A stretch of 64,000 bases of DNA from assembly GCA_036877525.1 (NCBI GenBank), contig JAZGTH010000008.1, positions 13,274,001-13,338,000 on the forward strand, read 5' to 3'. Shown piece after piece: positions 25,638 through 38,923 of this stretch. The translations under genes were made by a program, and so were the position numbers. The stretch is from Chromobotia macracanthus (lineage: Eukaryota > Chordata > Actinopteri > Cypriniformes > Botiidae). The first letter of the stretch is position 1; each line of letters starts with the position of its first letter. Under the pieces are notes generated by a model. It was not told where the DNA came from. It searched no databases and saw only the letters and a program-made list of their open reading frames with translations.

Positions 25638-28010
25638 GGAGCTCTGACTGTGGCTGCGGGTTCAGGTTTTAACTATTGCAAGACTGTGAGGACTTTTAAA
25701 CTCACATCTAAACAGTGAAATATCGTGACAACTTGTTGGTGTTTTTCTTTCAGTCAAATGGCATGCACAAGTGAATGTTAGGGGACAGAAATAAACTTTA
25801 TTGTCAGACCCACGGTGTAAAACACCAACATAACACAAAGTATGGGTACAAATAATACAGCCAAAGACAATGCAATATGTACCATAAAGCCTGATATAAA
25901 TCAATTCAGTTCACTTCTCTCAATGCAGCTGGCCTGGGCTGTGTTCAGTACAGAGCTGCCATACGTTCTGCCATACTGTGCATTACACTTAATAAAACTG
26001 CATGCATTATGCAACAATAATCATGTTTCCACCTGTACCATGATCACAGGACCTCACCACTGCATGTTTAATGAAGCAAATGACATCATCTCCAAAGTAA
26101 TTAATCACTGTGGTGTAAAACATTCAGGGTGCAGAAATAAGGTCAAGCTGAGCACACTGCATTGTAGATCACTCCCTCCAGCTGTTACTGAATATACTGC
26201 ACAGTTTGGCAAATGTAACATCAATTAACAATGTGTGCAGTATACACGCTGCATACTGCATGAAGTAATATGTATGTTAAACACAACCTGTGTGTGTACT
26301 TCAGATCATTTCCATGCAGTGTTTTGCACACTGCCAAATGTCATTGTATTTGACAGTAATTGTGGGTTACCAGACCTGACGGGTCACACAGGTTAGTGTG
26401 TGCAAACGCTGTTATAACACGCTTGAAACTATGTGTGACGTTCAAAATATGTCAGATGAGTGTGTAATCAGATGCAGCAGTAGATTATTACTGCATCTGT
26501 GGATTGTGAAAGTTGTTTTACAGTTCACAATATCAAATCTCTGGATTACTTATTTCATCAATATTATCTGCACATTTTCTACAATGTCTAGTTTGTACAT
26601 GAAGAAACGTGTGTTGTTTGAGTTTAGGTTATGATATCTTTATTTTGATATACTTTTGTTTTCTGAATGAGAACATGGTTAATGCTGTTGGAAATGTTTT
26701 AAGAAATATGTCTGAGTTTGAAATAGTTTGGGATTTTGGGCCACTAGAATCTATATTAGTGCTAGAAATATTTTTTGTATTTTAAAACTGTATTGCATTT
26801 CTTTTCAAATATGCTGGAAATATGAGGTTTTATAGGCAGTCCTGAGACAAAAAGTTTAGCTCATCTGATCTGTAGCCGATGGCACAATTTGCATCCAGCT
26901 CTCCAGTTTCACTTCAAAGGCAGAAAACTGGAGGCAAAAGACATGCGGGGCATCTGAGCCTTCTGTCTGCACAGATACACCCGGATCTTCTTTCTGCTCA
27001 GCTTCTCTTATTCACACATACATGAAAGAAACACACCAGCAATGTCCCTTTATCACACTTTCAGAACGCAGGACCTAAAAACTAAAGTTTTTCACCACCT
27101 GTTTTGGGGGTCCTCCAAGAAATATCAGTAAAAGGTTCTTTAAAGAACCATTTTTAACTTATCTTGGTGCTGTGAAGAATTTGTTTGGGTACATCTACAA
27201 AAGTTTAACAGAACCTCTAATAATTCATGTTATTTTACTCTGGTTCAGAACCACCATGGAAAGACCCATCACTGCAACTGAGCCTTCCAAATAGCGCATT
27301 ACATTAAATATATTACCAAGTTATTTTTATATAAAGTTTACAAATCTTTAATATGTTTATTAAAATGACCGACCAAAAAAAGGCTTTAGGTGTAGCGCCA
27401 CCCAGTGCGCAGATGCGTTTTTGCACCACTGAAGTTCTTTGAAAACGTCACTGTGTGCCTATAAAAATGTTTTACTCATTACTTTAATATAAAACTCATG
27501 TTCTGACAATATTGTATATAAACAGTCCTGCCCATTAAGGACTTTAAATACATAAACCTATTGACGTAGTTGTCTTAAAGCTTCATTTACAAATGCAGCT
27601 ACATTTAACAGTTAGGAGCATCAGCTTCTCCAAAGTAAATGTTTTTACATGCTAATGAAAACACTAATGCAGTAAAGTTTGGATCTCAGATTTAAATGTG
27701 AATGTTTGGAAAGAAACCTCCTGCTGTGTCCCAATCAATACATAATGGACTTACCATTACAATCAGCTCCAGCACACTCACTAGTTCACCAGAGGGGGAG
27801 GGAGGGGGAGTGTGAGCGTGCAACACAACCGCACACAGAAAATGACTTACTAAGTTACAACTGTATTTATATTGGACATTAGACTTGAACAATATACAAC
27901 AATAAGAATCTGCATCATTCAAAGGGTAATTCTGAAAACGTTTAACTGCATTATTTGGTAGAAGATAAAATATATTACAATATCACAAGAGAAAGAGAGA
28001 GAAAGTGACT
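25636..28010. other. il17rd-hesx1 intergenic region
   Basis: AT-rich DNA holding the il17rd upstream region and the hesx1 3' end. TTTATT at about 27356 is a possible hesx1 polyadenylation signal. The ORF at 25842-26228 has no recognisable domain and looks incidental. Confidence 0.4.
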
Positions 28011-29150
28011 TCAGTGGTTTTGTCTGCTGGTTTGTAAATCACCGAGGACGTTTTTCACCATCAGGAACTGAGACTCTCTGTGTGAACGCTTCAGCTTCGC
28101 TCGTCTGTTCTGGAACCAGATCTAAAGACAGAAGCATTCAGTCATCCATAAACATCTAACAAAACAGGATGTTAGGATCATGTCCCTTACATCTGAAATA
28201 CCAAACTGAAATACCCCCGAGTGATGAAATCATTTGGATTTTCTTGAATACGGTCTTTGATTTACAGATAAATGTTAATCACCTGAATTCTGTCTTCATC
28301 CAAGTGAAGTTTCTTAGCAAGTTCTTCACGTATATCGATGCCCGGGTACGAATTCACCTGAAAAACGCTCTCCAGTATCTTGATCTGCACACAATAAAAA
28401 CCATTAAAGACAGATAAATGGTGTCCTGATATACATTAATGTCTTTGTGACTATCCATGGAAATTATAAATGGTATATTTGGCTAAATCTGCTCTTAACT
28501 TTAAAAGCAGATGGTGTGGGTTCAAATGAGCAGAAATTACACTTCATTAACATCACTGCTGCATTACTACATAACAGATCATGTATATTAATACAGAAGA
28601 GACTGGGGGTCGTTCAGACATTCACCATTAAATGGTGTAACCCTGGACTTCAATATTCATCACACAGTAACGAAGGCTTTACCGGGATGGGGAACACTGT
28701 ACCTGGACGCTGGAGAAGGCGGTCCTCGGCCTGCGTCCCACGTACCAGTTCAGGGTTCTTCTGTACGTCTCTCCTGCGGATCTCTTACCGCAGAGAGGCT
28801 CTTCATTGACCCGCAAATCAGCGGAACCGTCGCTGTCTGCAGCGGTGCGGTTCTGACATGCAGGTTTCACGTCTGAAACAGAAAGCATTAATAATCAGTA
28901 CCATTCTTCTGCACTATTGTTAACAGCATTGCTTCTGAACCATTACTCCTAAATAAACGCGTAACTGTTGGCTTTACCCAGACTTGACCGAACCACAAAC
29001 GAGATTTCTTGCTTTACCTGTCCACGGTCGGTACGGTGCCGAACACACGGTTCTCTGATCGGGTCTGTCGAACCCAAGGATGCTGTCGATGGTGAACACG
29101 GACTGTCGGGGCAGGTTGTTCTGGTGCGCGCTGAGCGTAAGCGAGGCCAT
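28011..29150 (-). CDS. hesx1: Homeobox protein Hesx1 (Anf/Rpx), 4 exons
   Basis: Exons are 29150-29018, 28872-28703, 28384-28283 and 28121-28011, and the product is 171 residues. Residues 19-26 (FTIDSILG) form the eh1 motif that recruits Groucho/TLE co-repressors. The paired-like homeodomain starts at GRRPRTAFSSVQ (about residue 90), continues through VNSYPGIDIREELAKKL, and ends in helix 3 IWFQNRRAKLKRSHRESQF. The intron inside the homeodomain just before IWFQNRR matches the vertebrate gene. Hesx1 is a nuclear repressor needed for forebrain and pituitary development. Its position between il17rd and appl1 is the same as in human. A TATA box and a CRE precede it. Confidence 0.97.
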
Positions 29151-29213
29151 CTGGAGACGCCAAGTGCCTGCGACTCCGGCTCGACCCTTCGAGCTTTGAC
29201 TTGAACGTTTCAG

Positions 29214-29265
29214 CTTTATAAACCCAGACTCGGGCTCCCTGACACGTCACTAATGGGTGACGTCA
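29214..29265 (-). promoter_or_regulatory. hesx1: hesx1 core promoter: TATA box and CRE
   Basis: TATAAAG on the minus strand (29220-29214) lies 64-70 bases before the ATG. A palindromic TGACGTCA at 29258-29265 sits about 40 bases further upstream. The spacing suits a TATA-driven start near 29185. Confidence 0.65.
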
Positions 29266-29479
29266 CTAATGATCCTTGTCACTAATTATCACTCACACTT
29301 GAGTCGCCGGACGCACCGCGGGGTCTGCAGGTAATTCAATGTCCAAATGAGGCGTTCCGACCTGAAGCACTAACCTGTTATCTTCTGGGGACACTGAATC
29401 CCTTAAAGCCGTTATTCAAGGGGACAAAACAACCCCGATGTGCCATTATTGTTACCCACCAGGTGTAAAATTAGGCCCC

Positions 29480-29830
29480 ATTCCTGGGAATTATCTCATT
29501 CTGATTTCCTTCTGCAGCATCTCCAGCATTATGAGAAAGCAGTCAACTAGCACCTAATCTTATTTACTAGCACACGAGTTTAAATCACAATAATAATGCA
29601 GTTTAAACTAATCCTGCTGAATATTCCTCTGTTACATGCGGAGGAAGATGATGAGGGACACAAACTGCTGGAGGGGGACAATCGCTTCATTCAGCGGGGA
29701 ATTGATCAGCCGGTTGCTCGGCTGCTCTTAATGAAAGAGGCGCTTGTTTATTTGTCTTGGGCTCTTGGAGAGCACTGAGACACCAGAGCAGCTCCTGTAT
29801 CTCCATTGTTTGACCAAAAACCAGCAATTA
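29480..29830. promoter_or_regulatory. Candidate hesx1 upstream enhancer
   Basis: This repeat-free, GC-balanced block lies 330-680 bases upstream of the hesx1 ATG. It contains an Otx/bicoid-type TAATCC (29609-29614) and a Sox-type CCATTGTTT (29803-29811). Otx and Sox factors act upstream of vertebrate Hesx1. The enhancer call is inference. Confidence 0.35.
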
Positions 29831-31357
29831 AGAGTTGTTTAAATGCAAACCAAATGAAGGCTAATGAGAAATGAATAGCAAATCACTTGACACACACACA
29901 CAGTTTGCACTTCATTTTACAGAAACTATTCAGAGGTGCAGTTGGTTCACTTTTGAGTTTGAAGTTGTATTTTTTTGTCATGAAACAATAAAGATGAAGT
30001 AACGTGTTCTATAAACTATTACCAACACCCTTAAAAAAGAAATACCTGCAGTTACATTGTATGCCTAATTGTATGCATGCCTATTTGTATTTGTATGTAG
30101 AATTAATGTAATTTCTACACAGCCTAAAAACATGGACTTTTTTATTGACTTTTACAGGAAAATCAGAAATGAAGCCCAGTAACTTTACAGTAAAGAATAA
30201 TTTACAACATGTATGTACTGATGTTGTTATAGCACAAACTCAAAGAAATCTCATCTTATTTAAAACAGATTTTTAATACCAATATTCATTGAACCCCATA
30301 AATCATGATTATTGGGAGACATTTACAAACAGCACGAACATTTCTTTAACAGATATCAATAATCAATGTATGAAATAAAGCAAAAACGTCAGACGCAGTA
30401 ACAGGTTGAAAATGCAGCAGGAAACTGTGACACTCTTGTGAACTGTGAAGAACTGTGTTAACTGTTTAAAGCAAATAGTGAATTAAACCAAAGCAACAGA
30501 TTTTATGTGTAATTTCACCACAGTCCATCATTTTCAGAAACTTCATAACAAAGGCAAGATGGACAAAATAATCGGAGAGATTAAGATTGAAGATTTACAT
30601 TTCATCATCTGTTACTCGTAAGTATATAAGAATTTTATATATTGACTCAACATGTGCAAATGAAACATTTTCTGGGAGAAACGCAGTCTTTAATATAAAA
30701 TCACAGCTCACCTCATGAGTTTAAAAAGAAGCAGAAAACAAAGAACGTTTTAGTTTTAAATTCAGAGAGAAAACATTAGACTAAGTGTTACTGCAGTGGT
30801 TTTCTTGGTAAGCAGATGTGTGTTTGTAAACATAAAACATTTTAAGATGTTGTTAGAGCCTAATGAGAAAACACTGTGAACTCCAAATGGAAGCTTAAAT
30901 AAAGAATTAGGACAGAATTCTGTCATATAACTGTGATATAATAAAAGTGATATGAAGAACAAAATAAGCCCAGCATTAATAATGTCCTTTACAAATCTGT
31001 TATTCACAAGTGCAATATCTTCAAAATAAAGAAACAATGTCACCTTCTCTTTTAGGTTTCAGTTTGTCATTGTAGTGGACTCATTTACACACACACACAT
31101 ATATATAAAACGCCTCTGAAAGCAAATTTCATTTTAATAACGGATGATAAAAAATACAGAATTCTTACAAACAACAACATTTAGGAGGTTTTCCCCAAGT
31201 GTCCACATATCAATGCATGTCTTTTTATATTCATTCAGTTTTCAGATGTTTATAATATTTCTATATTCCCAATCCCACATAAAATCTTTGACACTGCATT
31301 CTGGAAAGAAGTGACGTTAATTTTTGTTGGATAGTTTCGTTTTTAATCACCTGACTG
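29831..31357. other. hesx1-appl1 intergenic region with appl1 3' UTR
   Basis: AT-rich sequence. TTTATT at about 30140 (AATAAA on the minus strand) is a plausible appl1 polyadenylation signal, which would give a 3' UTR of about 1.2 kb. No coding signal is seen. Confidence 0.4.
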
Positions 31358-33861
31358 TCAGGCCTCTGATTCACCCTTTTTCTGCCCCTCCTCCCCTGCA
31401 TCACTGTCCTCTGATTGGCTGTTGCTAAGCACTAAGAACTGTCCGTCAGCAGCTGGTGGGTGGGGCCGGCTGGAGGCGGCTATTAAACGGCTTTGTTCCT
31501 CAAGATCCTGCAGTATTTAAAGACATCGTATGACAAATTAAAATTTTATAAACCAGACAGTTTCAACAGTAAATTCTGATTGGATAAGCCTGGTTTGAAC
31601 TGTAGAAGATGGAGAATCAAACAGTCATGAAATGAATGTGTGTATATTGTGTGTATTAAGCTGATTGTGTTGAGAAGAATCCCTCACCTTCTCGATCTGT
31701 TTCTGTTTATTAAGCTCCTCCTTCTGTTTCTCTTTGGCTTTGTCCAGATGTCTCTGTTTCTGTGTTGCTTTACGGTCCTGTCACAAATCACACACATTCT
31801 CAAGAGTTCATTCTCAAGAGTATATATATATTATATACATCAACAATTTAGTACTGTGGTGTAAAATGAAGGACTATGGTACAGCTGCAGTTCTGTTTTG
31901 TAAGGGTCGTCAGAACTTGCAGTTAGTGAGGGTTATGAGGGAAAATAATAATCTACAGAAAAATTCTCTCACCATCTCAGAGTGGAGGGCGATCTGCTTC
32001 GCCAGGCCCACACTGTCACAGATCTGAGTCAGACACAGAAACTCTTTGTCATCTTCTGTTATCATACAAAGTTACGCTCATACAGATCATGTTTACAGTC
32101 ATATGAAATCTGATAATTTTTGCACCTTTTCTCCATCATTGTTTGACTCAAATACGTAGCAGACAGTGACGGGCCGTCCGTCCACTCGACCTCCTGCTGT
32201 CTGCAGCACGAAACCAAACAAACGCTTGTTCTCCTGATGAGTGGCACACAGCACAACACTGGAGAGAGGAAACTGCGACAGACAGACAGCAGGAAAACAA
32301 CACAGGAGTTTGATTAAAGATCTCAGCACTGAAGATTTCAATGTTCAGTGATTGGTTGAGGACTCACCCGTAGTCTCGTGACTTGTGTCTGTGGGTCAAT
32401 TAGCCTGAAAATAAACAAACTGTAGTAAGAGACAGAAAGCTGCTCATTTCTGCTTACTGTCTAAACAATATTATTTAAAATGAAAGCTTTTCATTTTCTC
32501 AAGAAAACATCAATGCTGGTTGTCAAGGTGTTGCTATGCAGTTTCTAGGGTGGCCTAAATTGATTTAACACATTGCTGTGCAGTTGCTAGGGACACTCAC
32601 TCACTCACTTATTCACTCATTCATTCATTCATTCAGTATGAGTAACATTATTAATGAACCACTGGAAGTCTGATCCAGGATCAGTTCTATGCAGCTCTGA
32701 GCTGTATCTCACTTCAGACAGTCACATGTGACGAGCAGGTGAGACTCGGTCATTCTGAAGATGTTGTGGATGGCCCGAGCTGCCAGAATCTGTCTCATGG
32801 TCTCATAGATGACATCAACGTTCTCTGTGGCCTTCACCTCCATAGAGCCCAGAAACCTCACAATGAACAGCTGGTGCAGGATCGAGTCTGAAGACACAAT
32901 CAACACAACATCAAAACCTTCATATCCTGGTGCTACTGTGAAGGGTTCATTGATGTGTGTTAATCTACAGTTCAGATGTCTCTGTACCTTCACTCTCATC
33001 TGACTGTGACCCTCCAGACTCCCCGAACGGGTTACTCCTTCTTTTAACAAAGAGAAACACAACAATATATGTTACATCAATATTTATTCATATTACAATG
33101 AGAATCCCATGGTCTTTTCTTCTGTTTATAACACTTTACACACACAGACCTGCCCTGAGCACTGCTCTTTGTCTGGCCCGTGTGTTCCTCGCTGACAGGG
33201 GAGATGATGTCAAACTGGATGGGTGTGTCGGGTGCCACCAGTGAGTCGAGAGAGAGAGAGGAGAGCGCAGGAGACTCAGACCCAGCGGAACACTGACTGC
33301 CTGACCGGCCGGCTTTAGGGCGACCCTGACTGTTCATATGAAGATGAGAAGAGAATTAAAGAAAGAAAACAGAAACATTTTAAACGTTCTGAAGACTCAC
33401 ATGGTTGGTCTCAAACTCTCGTGACGCTGTTGGAATGAAGGAGAAGGTGTGACGGCCTCCAGAGCTGACTGATTTACTCGTGCGGCAATCTCCTGCCGAC
33501 AGGAAACACAGCTGAACATCTCCACATGTCAACACTCTTAAATTCCCCAAAATATATTCTGTGCTGAGAGGTTTAGATCTCCATGTATGACAGGATGAGT
33601 AAATAAAGCGATAAGACATGAAAGGCTTTACCATGAGGGCTGAGGGTGTACATTACAATCACTGACAGCAGAAAATATTTCTCAGTTCTTACTTCTGGGT
33701 TCTCACTGAGGTAAATCCTCTTGGAAATGTTGTTTATTGTTGCAATCCACTAAAATAAAAGACAAAAAATGTCTCTACAGTACTGTGACACCTTAAAACA
33801 TACTAAAACAAAAGCAACATAATATCCCAAAACTTTTTCAAGGGCTGTATCTGATACCTAA

Positions 33862-33907
<46 letters not shown>

Positions 33908-36900
33908 CAGAGAATTAAAATCCTGTTATATGAGTAAAATCAATGTTTTCTCTGACCTCCTCACAGTCTCTCCTGCTCTCTGCCTGTAATATTGCTGCCC
34001 TGTAGTACAGAGAGACATAGTCAACCACTTAAAATAATTCAGAAATCACACACTGCACGTACAGGAGGTTACAGCAGAGCTTAAACATTTAACTGGGTCA
34101 TTCTGTGAGAGGAAATACAGAAAACGTGTCAGCTCTGTGAGATTTGATAATCTTACTTCTTGCCATCAAAGGAGGTGATCTGAAAGCAGAACCTGCGGTC
34201 CTCACAGTCCACTGCCATCACAGAGCAGTTATCAATGTCCATGACCAGACCTCCGGCCACGTCTCCTCGTGACTGACTCATGAGGTTTCCTCCCTGAGTG
34301 AAGAAGTACTGACGCTCCCAGGACGATGAGACCAGACCTGTTTTACTGGAGGTGAAAGGCGCAACAGCTGCTGAATGGAGCGATGATGCTGAGGCTCAGG
34401 TGTGATTGTGGGTTTTCTTACTTGCGGATGTTGAGGTATCCAGTCTTGCGGGTCAGGTTCCGGCTGACAGGGGTCTGGTTTGGGTCAGGGTCAGGCATGT
34501 AGAGTGGGTCACTGACCTGTTCCAGGTCCTGAATCGTCTGCTGCATCATCTCAACTTCACTATCCATTTCCCTCCGAACGCTACAAACACAAATGAAGAA
34601 ACTCAATGAATGTCTGACAATAAAACACTGCTTCAGTCTTTTTTCGTCCAGGCTCATGAATTCTAGCAGCTCAGACTGACAGCTAATTTGAGTAACAGTT
34701 AAAATAAGTTTCATGCAAATTTTAAAAACCACTGATCTTTAACAGGAAACCACAGCCGCAAATCACAGCTACTGGTACAGTAGTGCAGCAGTTATAGATT
34801 GTATTAAATATTCTGTTAAACATACAGATGCATTAAACAGATTCTTTTGTAAAACATTATTTTTATGTTTATGATTGTTAACTGGAACCAATATTATAAA
34901 TCTGCAAGTTTTTTTCATTTGAGGCAATTAATCCTTTATAATGTACAGTAGAAATGTAAAAAGTAAATAACTATTTTATAACATACAGATATGATGCCAA
35001 ACAATAAAAAAAACACTGATATTATGAAAAACACTGATAGTTAGCCCATAACAATATTACGGGTATATTTTGATATATATCTTTAAAAAATTTGCGAAAA
35101 ATGAACACATGCAATTTTATACATAAGAACATGATAAACGTTTATAAAGTGAGAGTGAGGACAGATTCTTAAGTATGTGGGATTGTGGATTTACTTCTGT
35201 ACGCTGGTTCCAATGTTAATGAGAAAATCTTCCCATTGCTGTGTCAGATTCTCTGATCCAAGTTTGAAAAAACTGATCTGATGAAAAGAGAGAGAGAGCT
35301 GTGATGAACTATAAGAGGCCATTATCAGATATTATCATGCATTATCAGACATTATGACGTTATCAGATGTTATAAGATGTTACCAGATGTTATCAGGAGT
35401 GCTCAGGCATTATCAGATGTTATCAGGCTCAACAGCTGTGTGAATACCTGGGCCTGCATGTATCCCAGCAGGGGTTCTAACAGAGCCATCTTCTTCTTGT
35501 ATTGCAGTGTGTTGAGGGCAGAGAAGTAGTGCATCATGGTCTGATGTTGCTTCTTCCTGGAGGTATAAACATCCTCCATCACCTCAGACTTCACCTGCAG
35601 GGGAGCGTCAGTTCACTTAACACGATTTCTCCAACAATCTGACTGACTGATGTTCACATCACAATTCCATCAGGGCACTCTGCTTTCATTTAAAAACAAA
35701 ACATTAAAACAGCTTTTGCAACATTTTTTCATCTGATCTATTCTTAAGTAAAATGTTATTTAACAGGGAAAAGATGTACAACAGGACCTGAAGATTATTT
35801 TGATAAGGAAATGACAAAAGTTATAACATTCTGGTGTATGGAGATACAGTCAAAACAAATGTGCATTAGAGATGCAAGTCTATGTTGGTTTCATGTTTAC
35901 TTTAATCTACTGCTTTTGCCTAGTTATTATTTCTTTCTGTATTGTTGACTTTTGTCCTGGACAAGGACACGACGTGTGATGTGTGTGTAACAGATGCTCA
36001 CTGCAGACGGTCGGTCCAGCTCTTACTGTGCGTTTCATTAAATCACAGCACAGCTCTGATCACTGCCAGAACATTCAGCAGTAAAAACACTCATTATATC
36101 ATCACACTGTGACGTGACATATTCTGTCATTCATATTCTCATACCTTCTCATTCTCCTTCCGTTTAGACAGACGACTGTATCTGTTGATGGCCACGTCAT
36201 GATCTGAAATATATAATAGTGAACATATCGACAGAGCAGCAACTTCCATATTATTACATTCATCAGCAATCCTGTAAAATCTATGCATATCTGGAAAATA
36301 TATATCATTTAAACATAAATAACTGCTGCTCACCATCACTGGCGATCTGAAACACTTCCTTCAGAGTGAGAATTTCTGAGTAGCAGATGGACAGTAAACA
36401 CACAAAAATAAATCCGGCCTGTTCATCATTTATCAGCTGGCCATTATTGTAAAACAAACACCTTCAGGATACAATAATCTGCAGAAACCATGCAAATATG
36501 ATGTAATAATCAAAGTGCGACTGTACATAATACTGCTTCTTACATGGACACATATGAAATAACTAAATAAACAGCACAGCTGTGCAAGAAACAGCTGCCT
36601 GGCACAACAGTCAATGACAAAAAATACAAAAATATTTGAGTGGAGAATCAAGTATTCCAGAGACCTGTGCAGTAAAAACTAACATCATAAAGACTGATAC
36701 ATGAACGGAAAACAATCCCTCATCATGCACTGCGGTCTCGTACCTTTCAAGTCTCTCTCTTTAAACTGTGTGATGGGGAACATCATGGCGTCTGCCAGCT
36801 GAGTGGACAGAACCGCGTGACACGAGCTGAGCTGAGGCACAACACGCAGAACTGTGAGAAATCTCATTCATCCACCAATAAACACAACAACACTCCCACA

Positions 36901-38340
36901 GCAACTGATGTCATACTGACCTCATCAATGACTTTGGCAAACTGCTGCAGAGTGGAGCTCATGACCTCGTCGTCGCCTCCCAGAGGAAAGCGCTATGAAC
37001 CGCATGAGACATGAGACATCTCAACAATACGAAGACTTGACACCAGTGAGAGAGAAACTGGCAGAAGACCACACATAAGAATAATAAAATATGAAATGCA
37101 GAAATCACCTGTTTCTCATAGTCCTTCAGTAATCTGGAGGTCAAATGAGTAGCTGCACTCAGTTCATTCTGCAAAGAAGAGCGTGAGAGGATTCCAAAAT
37201 CAAAAGAAAAAAATGAAGATCAGGTGCTTTAAGGTGTCAAACCTCTGATTGTAGCACTATGCTTTACCGCTTAATTTCATGACAATAATACATTGCAAAT
37301 AACAGAAGTTTTATAACAAAAATGAATGAAAGTTCAACACATGCTGCTGCTCTCACCTGAGCATCATAGATTCTCTGCATGGCTTTAAAGAGCTGACTGA
37401 AGTAACTGGAGATGGCAGCTGCATCTTCTTCAAACACGCCGAGCAGAGAGCGAGTCTGCACACAAACACAAGATCAGCTGCAGATATGGGGCAGTTGTGG
37501 TCTACTGTGGGGCAGTTGTGGTCTACTGTGGGGCAGTTGTGGTCTACTGTGGGGCAGTTGTGGTCTACTGTGGGGCAGTTGTGGTCTACTGTGGGGCAGT
37601 TGTGGCCTGCTGGTTTGAGAGTCAGACTTGTAACCAAAAGGTTGTGGTTCGATTCTCAGTGTCAACAGGAACAACTGAGCAGGTGCTTCTCTCTGTGTGT
37701 GACATTATAAACCCTGTACGCCACTGACTAAACTCAGTTTCACACCAAAGTGCTGCTGAATGTTGTACAGAAAGACCGTCACTGTCAGTAACTCAAGAGG
37801 AAATAAGACTCTAAAGATGTTAAATCAGAGCAAACATCAAGCCCGAGACCCTCATGGACCCTTGAATCATCACCTTCTCAACTTATTAAAGTTAAAATGA
37901 AATAAAATGAAATTTTACACAAATACAAATATGACCATCACTCTTCTTCAATATTTTCTTCCCTCAGCACTGATAAAAACAGTGTTGAGACTTTCTCTCA
38001 GTAAAGTTTCTATATATCTATAACACCACCTCTGATTTGTGTTTTGTAATGAGTGAGGCTGCCAAATCCACCACCCATCAAAGCAAAGCTAAATAGCTCA
38101 GAATGAACCGTGAAAGGACAGAAGCAGTTTAATCAGATCAGATCAGATCAGATCAGATCAGACAGACAGACAGAATCCTGCTCGGCTTTGTTTTTAAGAA
38201 TCAGAGAGAGTAACAGTAGCTGTTTGGTCATTTCTAATGTTATGTTTGTGATTCTGCTAGCTTGCTGCTAATGCATGATTATTTACCTGCGGACTGTCCT
38301 CCAGAGTTTCTTCTATCGGTAATTTATCGATTCCGGGCAT
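31358..38340 (-). CDS. appl1: APPL1 endosomal adaptor, 22 exons
   Basis: Exons are 38340-38287, 37455-37357, 37168-37109, 36992-36921, 36831-36744, 36375-36334, 36203-36145, 35594-35448, 35277-35195, 34580-34422, 34345-34157, 33999-33957, 33749-33693, 33492-33401, 33329-33150, 33040-32988, 32887-32713, 32404-32368, 32272-32126, 32023-31973, 31777-31688 and 31507-31358. They join in phase to 708 residues (human 709). The order is a BAR domain (1 to about 270, starting MPGIDKLPIEETLEDSPQ), a PH domain (about 277-375), a linker with LDSLVAPDTPIQFDIISP, a PTB domain (about 493-630, LHQLFIVRFLGSMEV), and a charged helix ending GESEA. Appl1 binds Rab5 on early endosomes and links receptors such as adiponectin receptor and TrkA to Akt. 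No break is seen. The exon-16 acceptor is a tandem AAGAAG, which may add or drop one residue. Confidence 0.98.
33868..33905. repeat. (TA)n microsatellite
   Basis: A pure TA dinucleotide tract of about 38 bp within appl1 intron 12. Confidence 0.95.
37487..37607. repeat. 21-bp minisatellite derived from a SINE head
   Basis: GCAGTTGTGG recurs at 37491, 37512, 37533, 37554, 37575 and 37596 with exact 21-bp spacing. The last copy continues without a break into the tRNA-like SINE body. The repeated portion is the 5' head of that SINE. It lies in appl1 intron 1. Confidence 0.9.
37592..37770 (+). mobile_element. tRNA-derived SINE fragment
   Basis: A good RNA polymerase III B box (GGTTCGATTCT, 37646-37656) follows a tRNA-like arm (ACTTGTAACCAAAAGGTTG) and an A-box-like TGGCCTGCTGG near 37604. 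A CTGAGCAGGTGC block follows, resembling the post-tRNA region common in fish SINEs. The family is not assigned. The 3' end is indistinct. Confidence 0.7.
38130..38173. repeat. (ATCAG)n and (ACAG)n microsatellite
   Basis: About six tandem ATCAG pentanucleotides run into a few ACAG units in appl1 intron 1. Confidence 0.9.
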
Positions 38341-38429
38341 GATCGCGCCTTCACAACGAACGCAACAATGTATCCGTTTATTATTTCCGAATAAAGTTAC
38401 AATGTTACAGTTCGCTTTATTCCTGACAA

Positions 38430-38512
38430 ATCAACACCCGCCCGGATCCGCCCACAGACGCGGAAGTCCCGCCTCCTCCAGCCCGCTGATTGGAGAAGGA
38501 GCTGTGGATGTT
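38430..38512 (-). promoter_or_regulatory. appl1: appl1 promoter region
   Basis: About 100-170 bases upstream of the appl1 ATG, read on the minus strand, come a CCAAT box (CCAATCAGC), a GC box (GGCGGG), an ETS-type ACTTCCG and a second GC-rich GGGCGG. There is no TATA box. This is a typical housekeeping arrangement. Confidence 0.6.
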
Positions 38513-38923
38513 GTGATGACGTTGTTGGTTTGTTTGTAAAATATCACTTGCTGATGGATGGATGTCCATCTGTTTGAACTCACATCGTTTCTTTTGTTGT
38601 GTAATTGTTCTTGTGTTGTGCGAAAGCTTTTCATCAAGCTGGTATTTTTATATGGTGTGTTTTTACAATTATGTGTGAATGTGAAGTTGTCTTGAAATAA
38701 TCATGTTCGCAGCATGTTTGAATAGTGTTGATGATGATGTTTATGTGGATTAAGATAATTTAATGAGACAACATAAAATCTACTTTTGTAGCATGCACAG
38801 TTTGTGAAACAGTTTGTAACAGCTCGTACAGTACAGTTTACACTTATTCAGACTCAAATACAGTGTCTGTATTTACAGCACACACTAGTGTTTCTCTGGG
38901 TTTCTGTGCGCATGTGTGTGCAG

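Noticed and set aside
25842..26228. 128-codon plus-strand ORF
   Set aside because: Intergenic AT-rich DNA, with no domain, no splice signals and unlikely codon use.
29596..29778. 60-codon ORF upstream of hesx1
   Set aside because: It has no recognisable domain and lies on the opposite strand within a likely regulatory block. An ORF of this length can occur by chance.
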